Origin: Caldilineaceae bacterium
GTDB taxonomy: Bacteria > Chloroflexota > Anaerolineae > Caldilineales > Caldilineaceae
Length of the DNA stretch: 32,662 nt
Reading direction: 5' to 3'
Assembly: GCA_023384495.1 (NCBI GenBank)
Contig: JAHDWG010000024.1
Coordinates: 1 to 32,662 of the forward strand
Below, piece after piece: positions 24,734 through 32,545 of this stretch (positions are counted from its first letter, which is position 1; each line of letters starts with the position of its first letter). Both the position numbers and the translations under genes were made by a program. Below the pieces are notes generated by a model. That model saw only the letters and a list, made by a program, of their open reading frames with translations. It ran no database searches and was not told the origin of the DNA.

Positions 24734-25774
24734 TTATCGACGAGGCGAGCGGCGACCCCAGCGCGCCGCGCCTACCGCAAAGCCAAGCCCCAGGGCCATC
24801 GCCCGCACCCAGAGCATCCCCAGCCCAGGCAACAGCAGATCCGGCGAGCGGCGGGCAAGTTTACGCAAAAAGGGCGCGGCTGAACCGACAAAGGCAAGGG
24901 CAGACACGCCGGTGATCCCATACAACCAGCGGCGGAGCGCGCCCCGGCTTATCGCGCCTACACCAGTCGCAAGCATCATCAGCGCGGCCAGGCCCATCTG
25001 CGCCTTGAGCGTTTGCGGGGTGTGGCTGTCTTGCACCAATCGGTCAGGATGCCAGCGCGTCAGCAGCGCCTTCCAATAGCCGATGTGGAACTTGCGTCGT
25101 GCGTAGTTGCGGACGCTCTCCACATGTTGATGCTCGACCCACGCCGCCGGCACAAAGTGTAGTTTGTGCCCTTGCTTGACGAGCCGAAAGCTCAGTTCCT
25201 GATCCTCACAGGCAATGAGGCGGGCGTCAAAGCCCCCCTGCGCCAAGAAGATCTCGCGTCGATAGCCCGCCGCATAGGTGTCGATAAAATCGATGGTGGG
25301 GCGACAATGCATCCGATCATAGCGGTCTTCGTATTCAGCCTGGACAAAACGCGCCACCCATGCCTGCTGCTGCGTCCGATAAACGCCTTTGACGCCCGCC
25401 ACATCGGGCTGACTGAGGGCCGCAAGCATGGTGGCGATCCAATCGGGGGCCGGGGCGCAATCGGCGTCGGTGAACAGGAGCAGCGGCGCGTTGGCGGCCT
25501 GGGCGCCGGTGTTACGTGCGGCGGCTGGGCCGGCGTTGGCCTGCTGCAACAGCCGCAGATGGATTTCAGGGCGCCCCGCCGCCCATGCTTGGATCCGAGC
25601 AACCGTATCATCGCGCGAGCCGTCGTCCACGATGATCAACTCATAGTCACTGGCGGGCGCGCTCTGGTTCGCCAGCGCGCGCAGACACTGCTCAATGGTG
25701 GCAGCCCCATTATAGACGGGGACAATCACCGAACAGCGCAGCGTATCGCGCGCAAAGGGCGAATGGGTCGTCAT
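24734..25774 (-). CDS. Family 2 glycosyltransferase
   Basis: A 346-residue protein. The N-terminal GT-A domain (about 14-235) has CSVIVPVYNGAATIEQCLRALANQ, ELIIVDDGSRDDT, NAGPAAARNTGAQAANAPLLLFTDADCAP (the metal-binding DxD-like TDAD) and IACEDQELSFRLVKQG (catalytic ED motif of processive and surface GT2 enzymes). The C-terminal ~100 residues hold two or three hydrophobic segments (AQMGLAALMMLATGVGAI, LYGITGVSALAFVGSA, GMLWVRAMALGLGFAVG), so it is membrane-bound and transfers sugar from a nucleotide donor at the cytoplasmic face. The ATG at 25774 lies 23 bases after the sortase-like gene's stop, so the two are probably cotranscribed. Donor and acceptor are unknown; envelope polysaccharide synthesis is inferred from the neighbourhood. 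Confidence 0.9.
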   Translation of the reverse strand: MTTHSPFARDTLRCSVIVPVYNGAATIEQCLRALANQSAPASDYELIIVDDGSRDDTVARIQAWAAGRPEIHLRLLQQANAGPAAARNTGAQAANAPLLLFTDADCAPAPDWIATMLAALSQPDVAGVKGVYRTQQQAWVARFVQAEYEDRYDRMHCRPTIDFIDTYAAGYRREIFLAQGGFDARLIACEDQELSFRLVKQGHKLHFVPAAWVEHQHVESVRNYARRKFHIGYWKALLTRWHPDRLVQDSHTPQTLKAQMGLAALMMLATGVGAISRGALRRWLYGITGVSALAFVGSAAPFLRKLARRSPDLLLPGLGMLWVRAMALGLGFAVGAARWGRRSPRR

Positions 25775-25797
25775 GGTTCAGCCCCAATCCGAGGGGT

Positions 25798-26493
25798 CTA
25801 TTCCACCGGCTCAACCAGCTCGGCAACGACAAAGACCCGGTGTGTGGTCGAGAAGTCAGGCCAACCTGTTGCCAGGGTGAGCAATGCGGCGTCACTGGGC
25901 GAGACATAGGCTGCGGCGCGCGCCTCATCGGCAACGGTCGCCCCAATCAGGGGAATGGGTTCGCTGACATCGATCACTTTGTATTCGAACACAGCGCCCG
26001 TCGTGTCGGTCAACAGAATGCGCTGGTCGATTTCGACCGCGCCTTGGGCCAGCGCCGCGAATGGCGCCGCGCCCATCGTCTGGTGGCCCGAGAGGATGAC
26101 GCGCCCCGACGCGCCGGGCAGAGCGCTGTTGACATGCCAACCCACCGCATCCTCGGGCAGCGCCCATTGGGTTGTGCGCTCGTCGTCAATGATGACCACC
26201 TCCCACCCCATGGGGACCACCGCCACGTCGAGTTCGATTGCCGGGATTGCCAAACGCATGGGGGAGACCGTCGCGGGCGAAAATGGTTGAGCGGCGTCCG
26301 CAGGTTCAACTTCCCCCGTGGGCGCGTTCGTGGCCGGTGGTGTGGGTGTTGGGATCAAGTTGACCTGGCAGCCAGCCAATACCAGGGCCGCGCTGACCAG
26401 CCAAAGCAGGGCGAAGCTCAACATCGAATGGTCTAGCCGGGAACGAGCCGATCCCCGAGCGGCGGGGATGAGGGTGGAACGAAGTTGTACCAT
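25798..26493 (-). CDS. Sortase-fold lipoprotein lacking the catalytic cysteine
   Basis: A 231-residue protein. ATG 26493 follows AAGGAAG by five bases and gives a lipoprotein signal with lipobox VLAGC (Cys42), then a short Pro/Thr spacer. The rest is a sortase domain: MRLAIPAIELDVAVVPMGW, LPEDAVGWHVNSALPGASGRVILSGHQTM with the family His (His137), EIDQRILLTDTTGAVFEYKVIDVSEPIP and the segment LTLATGWPDFSTTHRVFVVAELV. Sortases carry TLxTC here; the sequence reads TLATG with Gly210 from GGT (codon 25866-25864), one base from the Cys codon TGT. The distal Arg (in THRVFV) is retained. Either this is a non-catalytic sortase homologue, or the base is wrong. Lipid anchoring instead of a transmembrane helix is also unusual. 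It is paired with a GT2 gene. Confidence 0.85.
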   Translation of the reverse strand: MVQLRSTLIPAARGSARSRLDHSMLSFALLWLVSAALVLAGCQVNLIPTPTPPATNAPTGEVEPADAAQPFSPATVSPMRLAIPAIELDVAVVPMGWEVVIIDDERTTQWALPEDAVGWHVNSALPGASGRVILSGHQTMGAAPFAALAQGAVEIDQRILLTDTTGAVFEYKVIDVSEPIPLIGATVADEARAAAYVSPSDAALLTLATGWPDFSTTHRVFVVAELVEPVE

Positions 26494-26933
26494 CAATGCT
26501 TCCTTGCGAGTGGCCCACCCATCACACGGCGGCGACGGGCGGTGCAGAAAGGTTCTGTCTCGATTGAATCTGCCAGACAGGTTGCCGGGGTTCAGGCAGT
26601 GCCAAGTATAAAGGAGGTGTAACAAAATGGCAAACAATTTCGTCATATGAGTAGATACGAGGGCGCCTGTAAACAAGATACGGGGCAAACAAGATGCGAG
26701 AGCGCTGTATCAATTGACGCGCCATCTTGCATATGTCATATGGCGGGGGGTGATACAAGGGCCAAAGACCGGCATCTGCCTCTGCTATCGGCCAACAATA
26801 TTCGCCTGTGCATCCCCTTGCTGCCCCGGTGCGCCCAGGCGTTAGGCGAATGCGCCAGTGAAACAAGGATGAGCCCCTCCTGTGCAGACATGCCCGCCCT
26901 AAACGGAGGGCGCGTCGTGCGAGTCGGTGGAGT
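26494..26933. other. Intergenic region between sortase-like and GH3-like genes
   Basis: About 440 bases between divergent genes. Open frames here on both strands have no recognisable protein character. CATATG occurs three times (one near 26645, two near 26728-26740). The promoter of the sortase-like gene should lie here, but I could not settle on one. Confidence 0.5.
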
Positions 26934-26962
26934 TTGACGCTCCCCCCTGCAATGACTATACT
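26934..26962 (+). promoter_or_regulatory. Sigma70-type promoter of the GH3-like gene
   Basis: A -35 box TTGACG (26934-26939), a 17-base spacer and a -10 box TATACT (26957-26962): near-consensus. The start would be near 26969, giving a leader of about 98 bases before the ATG at 27067. Confidence 0.75.
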
Positions 26963-27066
26963 GTGTGTGTGCATTCCTGCGCTAACCTGACCACGAGCCG
27001 ACATCCAAGTGCAGCATGCGCATTTTGGCGTCCGCCCCTCACGCGGGCCAACCGAGAGTTACCTCT

Positions 27067-30000
27067 ATGCACCGATGGCGTCACCATATTTCCATCTTAC
27101 TAAGTGTATGCATATTCTGGGCGTCCATCGCATTGCCTGTGCTCGCGCAGGTCGCCACACCGACGCCAGCTGGGGGGGTCTCTGCTTCTGACGCCATGCG
27201 GGCGCAGATCCAAGCTGAAGAAGCCGCACTACAAAGCCAACTGGAGTTGCTCCTGGCGCGCATGTCCCCCGCCGACCGTGTCGGCCAGCTCTTTGTGGTC
27301 TCGTTCGTTGGCAATGACACCAGCTTCAACAGTGACATTGCCCAGCTGATCTACGATTATCGGATCGGCGGCGTTGTGCTCAGCCCGCGCGACAACAACT
27401 TCAGTAATGGGCGTGGGATCGACACGCCCGGTCAAGTGGCTGCGCTCACCAATCGGCTGCAAGCGCTGGTTTTTGGCGTGCTTCTGCCAGAGGGCCAAGC
27501 GCTTGCATGGACGGCCGATGAGCCGTGGCCCCCCCCCGGTATGCTTTCATTGACCAGCCGGACTGGCGCGCCCCCGCCGGCGATCCCGCTCTTGATCGGG
27601 GTGGAACAGTGGGGCGATGGCCTACCCCACACTGCACTGCGCCGTGACTTCACCCCGCTGCCTTCCCAGATGGCGTTGGGCGCCACCTGGAACCTCGATC
27701 TGGCGCGCAAGGTGGGCCAGATCGTGGGGCGCGAACTCCAGGCCGTGGGCGTCAATATGTTGCTTGGCCCCAACCTGGATGTGTTCGACCAACCGCGCGC
27801 CGATAGCGTGGGCGCGCTGAGCCTGCACTCGTTTGGCGGCAACCCCTATTGGGTGGGCCAGATGGGGCGGGCCTATATTGCCGGCGTCCATGAGGGCGGG
27901 GTGGGGCGGGTGGCCACCATGGCGCGCAATTTCCCCGGCCAAGGCAACATCGACCGCCTGCCGGAGCAGGAGATCGCAACCGTGCAACTGGGATTGGACG
28001 AGTTCCGCCAGACTGCGCTGGCGCCCTTTCGCATGGTCACGAGGCAGACCTCGGTGATCCTGCGCCGCGACGGCGACCTCTACACCAGCGCCGGCCTGAT
28101 GACGAGTCACATGCGCTACAATGCCCTTCCCGGTCGCGCCACACCTATCAGCCTGGGGCCTGAACTGAGCATGACGCTCGAACAGGAAGGCTTTGCCGAC
28201 TGGCACGCCAACGGGGGCGTGATCATGAGCAACCCGATTGGCACCCCCGCGATCCGCCGCTACTATGACCCAACCCTGCGCGACTTCTCACCGCGGCGGG
28301 TGGCGCTGGATGTCTTTGTCGCCGGCCACGACCTGATCTATCTGGACAGCCTGAACCTTGACGGCGATTGGGAAAGCGAAAAGCAGACCATCTTTGAGAC
28401 GATAGGCTTCTTTCAAGAACGATACACGGCCGATCCCGACTTTGCTGCCCGTGTGGATGCGGCCGTCCAGCGCATTCTCCGCCTTAAGCTGCGGCTCTAT
28501 GGCCCAACGTTTGTGCCCGCGCCTGTTGTCACCAATAACGGGGTGATTACCGCCACGGCGACAGTCACCGACGCCGGGCCGATCACAACGACCGCAACCC
28601 TGACGCCGCCTCTGGTGGGCCCACCGCAGGTATTGGTGGGGGCAGGTGGACTAGATGTGTTTACGGGAACGCTGCGCGCCGACGCCCATGCTGTTATCGG
28701 GCAGGTGGCGCGCGAGTCGCTCACCGTGCTCTATCCGGATCTTCAGAGCCTGCCCACTGTGTTGCCAACGGCGCCTCAGGCCGAAGACAAACTGCTCATC
28801 TTCAGCGATAGCCGCCTTTTGCGCGAGTGCGATCTCTGCACCGCTGAGGCTGCCCTGGGCCCCGATGACATTGCCGCCATTATCAATCGCCTTTACGGTT
28901 CGCAGGCCACCGGCCAAATTCTGGCCGAACGCGTCGTCAGTGAAACGTTTGTCGACCTCGACCACCTGCTGCAAAGCACGGCGACGACCGCGGCTGATTC
29001 ACTCTCGGCTGCGGCCGGGGTCACCCCCACCGTAACCGTGACCACCGGCGCGGGACAGACGCCAACCGCCATTGACCTCGATGTGCGTGAATCGCTGACA
29101 CAGACAGCCGAAACACTCGACAAGATCGCAAGGCTGGAGCAGGCCATTGATGAAGCTACTTGGATCATCTTTGCCATGCTCGATGTGGATGCGCAGAGTT
29201 CGTCCACGAGTACGGTGGTCAAGCGCTTTCTCAATCAACGTAGCGAAGAGTTGCGTGGCAAGAATGTGATTGTCCTGGCGCTCAATGCACCATACTTTCT
29301 CGACGCCACCGAAATCAGCAAGTTGACCGCCTATTTTGGCGTCTATGGCAAGACGCGCCCCTTCCTCGAAAGCGCCGTGCGTGCGGTCTTCCGCAGCTAC
29401 ACGCCCGGGGGGGCGCCGCCCGTCAGCGTGCCGGGCACGCTGTATGGCAGCCTGGCCGAACGGCTCCAGCCTGCGCCGCGCAACGATGTCCCGTTGCGGA
29501 TTCTTGTGGGCGACAGCGAGTTGAGCCTTCAGGCGGACGAAGAAGCGCCGCCCGTCGTATCGGTGGGTGACGTGATGCGGCTGCGCGTCGGCCCCGTTCT
29601 CGACCGCAATAGCCACCCAGTCCCCGACGGCACAACGGTCAGCTTTGAGTTGATCTACGAAGGGGAGAGCATGGCGCTCAACATCGAATCGGCATCCACC
29701 CGCAATGGTGTCGCCACGCGTGACGTGCCGCTGGAGCGCGCCGGTCGGCTGCTGGTTGCGGCTTCGTCGGGCCCGGCAACCACCAATGGCGCGGTGATGC
29801 TTGATGTCCAGCCTGTTGCTGTCCCCGATGAGGCGCTGACCTCCACCCCAGCCCCCGCCGCCGAGACGGTTCCGCTGACCGTTACGCCAGCCGTCAGTGT
29901 GACGCCGGGGGTCAACATCACGGATGTCTTTGACGATGGGCTGCCGTCGCTCTCTGCCAGCGGACGGCGGATCAACGTGGTGACGCTGGTCATCGCGCTT

Positions 30001-30255
30001 CTCACCATTTTTATTACGCTCTGTCTGTTGTTGATCGCCCAAGTGCAGATCCTGCCGCGCCCAGTCTTGGTTCACAATATGTTGTGGGCAACAATTTTTG
30101 GGCTATCCGCCTACATTCTCTATGGGCTGGGGATTTTGCCCGGGGTGACCTTGCTCCAACGGCGGCTGGATGTATTGGGGCCGGCGGTCGTCGTCTTTAT
30201 CGCCATGTTGATGCCCTTGTTGTGGCTGCAACTGCGTACCGAACAGACACAGTGA
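27067..30255 (+). CDS. GH3-family-like exported membrane protein, active-site residues altered
   Basis: A 1062-residue protein. ATG 27067 is preferred to 27016 because it begins a clean signal peptide (HHISILLSVCIFWASIALPVLA). Residues ~65-480 match the GH3 N-terminal barrel of NagZ type: MSPADRVGQLFVVSF, RIGGVVLS, LGATWNLDLARKVGQIVGRELQAVGVNMLLGPNLDV and LMTSHMRYNAL. The usual KHFPGxG...DxH loop reads RNFPGQGNIDRLP (Arg287, Asn288, Asp296), lacking both His residues. The nucleophile position, normally SD, is Ser388-Asn389 in VIMSNP. A GH3-C-like domain and a beta domain (~800-900) follow. Three transmembrane helices end the protein (about 968-992, 1004-1025, 1037-1057). Family members cleave beta-linked N-acetylhexosamines; here binding rather than hydrolysis is likely. 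Confidence 0.85.
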   Translation: MHRWRHHISILLSVCIFWASIALPVLAQVATPTPAGGVSASDAMRAQIQAEEAALQSQLELLLARMSPADRVGQLFVVSFVGNDTSFNSDIAQLIYDYRIGGVVLSPRDNNFSNGRGIDTPGQVAALTNRLQALVFGVLLPEGQALAWTADEPWPPPGMLSLTSRTGAPPPAIPLLIGVEQWGDGLPHTALRRDFTPLPSQMALGATWNLDLARKVGQIVGRELQAVGVNMLLGPNLDVFDQPRADSVGALSLHSFGGNPYWVGQMGRAYIAGVHEGGVGRVATMARNFPGQGNIDRLPEQEIATVQLGLDEFRQTALAPFRMVTRQTSVILRRDGDLYTSAGLMTSHMRYNALPGRATPISLGPELSMTLEQEGFADWHANGGVIMSNPIGTPAIRRYYDPTLRDFSPRRVALDVFVAGHDLIYLDSLNLDGDWESEKQTIFETIGFFQERYTADPDFAARVDAAVQRILRLKLRLYGPTFVPAPVVTNNGVITATATVTDAGPITTTATLTPPLVGPPQVLVGAGGLDVFTGTLRADAHAVIGQVARESLTVLYPDLQSLPTVLPTAPQAEDKLLIFSDSRLLRECDLCTAEAALGPDDIAAIINRLYGSQATGQILAERVVSETFVDLDHLLQSTATTAADSLSAAAGVTPTVTVTTGAGQTPTAIDLDVRESLTQTAETLDKIARLEQAIDEATWIIFAMLDVDAQSSSTSTVVKRFLNQRSEELRGKNVIVLALNAPYFLDATEISKLTAYFGVYGKTRPFLESAVRAVFRSYTPGGAPPVSVPGTLYGSLAERLQPAPRNDVPLRILVGDSELSLQADEEAPPVVSVGDVMRLRVGPVLDRNSHPVPDGTTVSFELIYEGESMALNIESASTRNGVATRDVPLERAGRLLVAASSGPATTNGAVMLDVQPVAVPDEALTSTPAPAAETVPLTVTPAVSVTPGVNITDVFDDGLPSLSASGRRINVVTLVIALLTIFITLCLLLIAQVQILPRPVLVHNMLWATIFGLSAYILYGLGILPGVTLLQRRLDVLGPAVVVFIAMLMPLLWLQLRTEQTQ

Positions 30256-30262
30256 TAGCATA

Positions 30263-30351
30263 TCAGAATCACGTTGCGCCCCAGCTTTCCGACAGGGCGC
30301 CAGCTTTCCGACAGGGTGGTCGACTCACTCGGCCCGCAACCGTGATTCTGA
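30263..30351 (+). terminator. Long inverted repeat enclosing a tandem repeat after the GH3-like gene
   Basis: 30263-30278 (TCAGAATCACGTTGCG) pairs with 30335-30351 with one bulged C, a 16-bp stem. The loop contains CCAGCTTTCCGACAGGG twice (30281-30297 and 30300-30316). It starts 8 bases after the GH3-like stop. No T-run follows, so transcript ending or 3' stabilisation is a guess. Confidence 0.45.
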
Positions 30352-30370
30352 ACACGCCAAGCCGGTGCGG

Positions 30371-31588
30371 ATGATGACACAGCGACTCTATTACACCGAC
30401 GCCTACCAGACCGAGTTTGACGGAGTGATCGAGGACGCCATCACGGTTGCCGGGCGCCCCGCCGTTATCCTCGACCAGAGTTGTTTTTACCCGACCTCAG
30501 GTGGGCAGCCCTTTGACACAGGCCGGCTCGCCGACCGTCAAGTGATCGATGTGCTCGTCACCAGCCAGGGGAAGGTGGCGCACGTTTTGGATGGCCCGCT
30601 GCACTCCGACCTGATCGGCCAAACCGTCCACGGCGCCATCGACTGGCCGCGCCGCTATGACCACATGCAGCAACATTCGGGCCAACATTTGCTCTCGCAG
30701 CTCTTTTATCGACAGTTCGGCATGGAAACCGTCGCTGTCCACTTTGGCGCGCTTGATTCGACCCTTGATCTGGATGCCGCGTCGCTAGACCCTGCCCAAC
30801 TGGCGGAGGCCGAGGAGGCCGCCAATGAGTTGGTCTATGCGGCGATGCCAATTCGCGCTTATGAGGTGACGGAGACCGAGCTGGCGCAGTTGCCGCTCCG
30901 TCGCCCACCCAAGGTGACAGGCCGCATCCGCATTGTCGAAATCGATACCTTCGACTATTCGGCCTGTGGCGGCGCCCATGTACGAACCACGGCAGAGATT
31001 GGGCCACTCAAGTTGGTGCGTCAGGAGCGCCGGCGCGGGCAGACACGCATCACCTTTCTCTGCGGCAAGCGCGCCCTGGCCGATTATCTTGCCAAGCACC
31101 GGCTGCTGACCGAGGCTGCGGCGTTGTTCAGCGCCGAGATCTCCGAAACCCCACGCCTGATTGAACGCAACCTGGCCCAACTAAAAACGTTGCAGCGTGA
31201 GTTGGAGATTGCCCAAGAACAACTGCTGGGCTACGAGGCTGCCGAACTGGTCGCCGCCGCGGGTGCGCCCGAACACCCACGCATTGTGAGCCGCCTCTTT
31301 GCAGGGCGAGAACTCAATCGCCTCAAAGGGCTTGCCAACCAGCTTCAGCAGCACCCCAACGTCGTTGCGCTGCTGGCAAGCTCGGCCAACGACAAACTAA
31401 CGATTGTCTTTGCCCGCTCGTCAGATCTAGCCATTCACATGGGCAACCTGCTGCGCGATACGTTGCAAACAGTCGGCGGCAAAGGCGGTGGGCGGCCTGA
31501 CTTTGCTCAAGGCGGGCTGGCCGACCCAACGCTCGGTCAGCGATTGCTTGATGCTGCGGCCCAACAGATCAGGGCGGTGATTGGATGA
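30371..31588 (+). CDS. Alanyl-tRNA editing protein (AlaX-L type with DHHA1 domain)
   Basis: A 405-residue protein. It is a free-standing homologue of the AlaRS editing domain that hydrolyses Ser- or Gly-tRNA(Ala). The N-terminal beta-barrel has SCFYPTSGGQPFDTG. The zinc site is formed by HSGQH (His102, His106) and CGGAH (Cys199, His203). The C-terminal part holds a coiled-coil helix (LIERNLAQLKTLQRELEIAQEQ) and a DHHA1 domain with GGKGGGRPDFAQGG, making this the long AlaX-L form. The initiation codon is not certain: ATG 30371, ATG 30374 and GTG 30365 are in frame and no strong ribosome site distinguishes them. Its stop overlaps the psuG start by four bases (ATGA). Confidence 0.9.
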   Translation: MMTQRLYYTDAYQTEFDGVIEDAITVAGRPAVILDQSCFYPTSGGQPFDTGRLADRQVIDVLVTSQGKVAHVLDGPLHSDLIGQTVHGAIDWPRRYDHMQQHSGQHLLSQLFYRQFGMETVAVHFGALDSTLDLDAASLDPAQLAEAEEAANELVYAAMPIRAYEVTETELAQLPLRRPPKVTGRIRIVEIDTFDYSACGGAHVRTTAEIGPLKLVRQERRRGQTRITFLCGKRALADYLAKHRLLTEAAALFSAEISETPRLIERNLAQLKTLQRELEIAQEQLLGYEAAELVAAAGAPEHPRIVSRLFAGRELNRLKGLANQLQQHPNVVALLASSANDKLTIVFARSSDLAIHMGNLLRDTLQTVGGKGGGRPDFAQGGLADPTLGQRLLDAAAQQIRAVIG

Positions 31589-32478
31589 ACCAACCCATGC
31601 AAAACCGTGCTCTCCCTCAAGTTGCGCTCGAATCGACTGTGATCGCCCACGGGCTGCCCTACCCGCACAACCTGGCCCTGGCGCAAGAGATGGAGCGGAT
31701 TATCAGCGCCGAAGGGGCCGAGCCGCGCACAATCGGCGTCATTGCCGGCGAGCTGGTGGCGGGGCTCAACGCCGATCAGTTGCGCCACATGGCCACCGCA
31801 ACCGGCATTCGCAAAGTCAGCCGGCGCGATCTGCCGCTTGTTGTCGCACACAAACTCGATGGCGCCACCACAGTGGCCACAACTATGTGGATTGCGCAAC
31901 GTGTTGGCATCGAGGTCTTTGCCACGGGCGGCATCGGCGGCGTCCACCGAGGGGATGGGGCGGATATCAGCGCCGATCTGCAAGAGCTCGCGCAGACACC
32001 GGTGATTGTGGTCTGCGCCGGGGCCAAGGCGATCCTCAACCTGCCTGCGACACTCGAATATCTGGAGACCTATGGGGTGACAGTAGTGGGTTACGGTGTC
32101 GACGAGTTCCCAGCCTTCTATAGCCGTACGAGCGGGCTGCCCGTCGATGTGCGTTGTGATACACCCGAGGAAGTAGCAACCATCTGGCGCGCCAAACGCG
32201 CGCTAGGATTGCCGGGGGGGCTGCTGCTGGCGGTCCCTGTGCCGGCTGGGGATGAGATCCCGGCGAGGGTAATTGAGCCGCTGATTGCACAGGCGGTTGC
32301 CGAAGCCGAAGCACGGCGCATCCGCTCGGCAGAGGTGACGCCTTTTTTGCTCACCCGCCTGAGCGAGTTGAGCGGAGAACAGAGTCTGCGCGTCAATCTG
32401 GCGCTGCTCAAAAATAACGCCAGCGTCGCCGCAAAGATCGCGGTGGCGCTGGCGGGTGAACGAAGTGGCGTCGTTTGA
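31585..32478 (+). CDS. psuG: Pseudouridine-5'-phosphate glycosidase
   Basis: A 297-residue, full-length protein. It reversibly splits pseudouridine 5'-phosphate into uracil and ribose 5-phosphate (equilibrium favours synthesis in vitro) in pseudouridine salvage. Conserved blocks are VALESTVIAHGLPYPHNL, RTIGVIAGELVAGL, KVSRRDLPLVVAHKLDGATTVATTMWIA (with the catalytic Lys region), FATGGIGGVHRG, VVCAGAKAILNLPATLEYLETYGVTVVGY and EVTPFLLTRLSELSGEQSLRVNLALLKNNA. The ATG at 31585 overlaps the stop of the alanyl-tRNA editing gene, so translation is coupled; ATG 31597 is an alternative. The kinase partner PsuK, usually adjacent, is not in the window. Both genes of the pair act on tRNA quality or RNA-derived nucleosides. 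Confidence 0.95.
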   Translation: MNQPMQNRALPQVALESTVIAHGLPYPHNLALAQEMERIISAEGAEPRTIGVIAGELVAGLNADQLRHMATATGIRKVSRRDLPLVVAHKLDGATTVATTMWIAQRVGIEVFATGGIGGVHRGDGADISADLQELAQTPVIVVCAGAKAILNLPATLEYLETYGVTVVGYGVDEFPAFYSRTSGLPVDVRCDTPEEVATIWRAKRALGLPGGLLLAVPVPAGDEIPARVIEPLIAQAVAEAEARRIRSAEVTPFLLTRLSELSGEQSLRVNLALLKNNASVAAKIAVALAGERSGVV

Positions 32479-32513
32479 CTCCAATCAGCGTGGATTTCAA
32501 ACGAGGGATTGCA

Positions 32514-32539
32514 TTTTTCTCGGTGTTGCGCTGTTTTGT
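32514..32539 (-). repeat. Dispersed repeat, copy 2
   Basis: On the minus strand it reads ACAAAACAGCGCAACACCGA followed by GAAAAA. It matches 24529-24550 except for one base, and its 3' part (ACACCGAGAAAAA) also matches 24598-24610. It lies between the convergent psuG and ftsH genes. Confidence 0.65.
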
Positions 32540-32545
32540 ACGATT

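Noticed and set aside
26522-27004. Minus-strand open frame of 160 codons between the sortase-like and GH3-like genes
   Set aside because: No ribosome site, irregular composition and overlap with the GH3 promoter; no family recognised.
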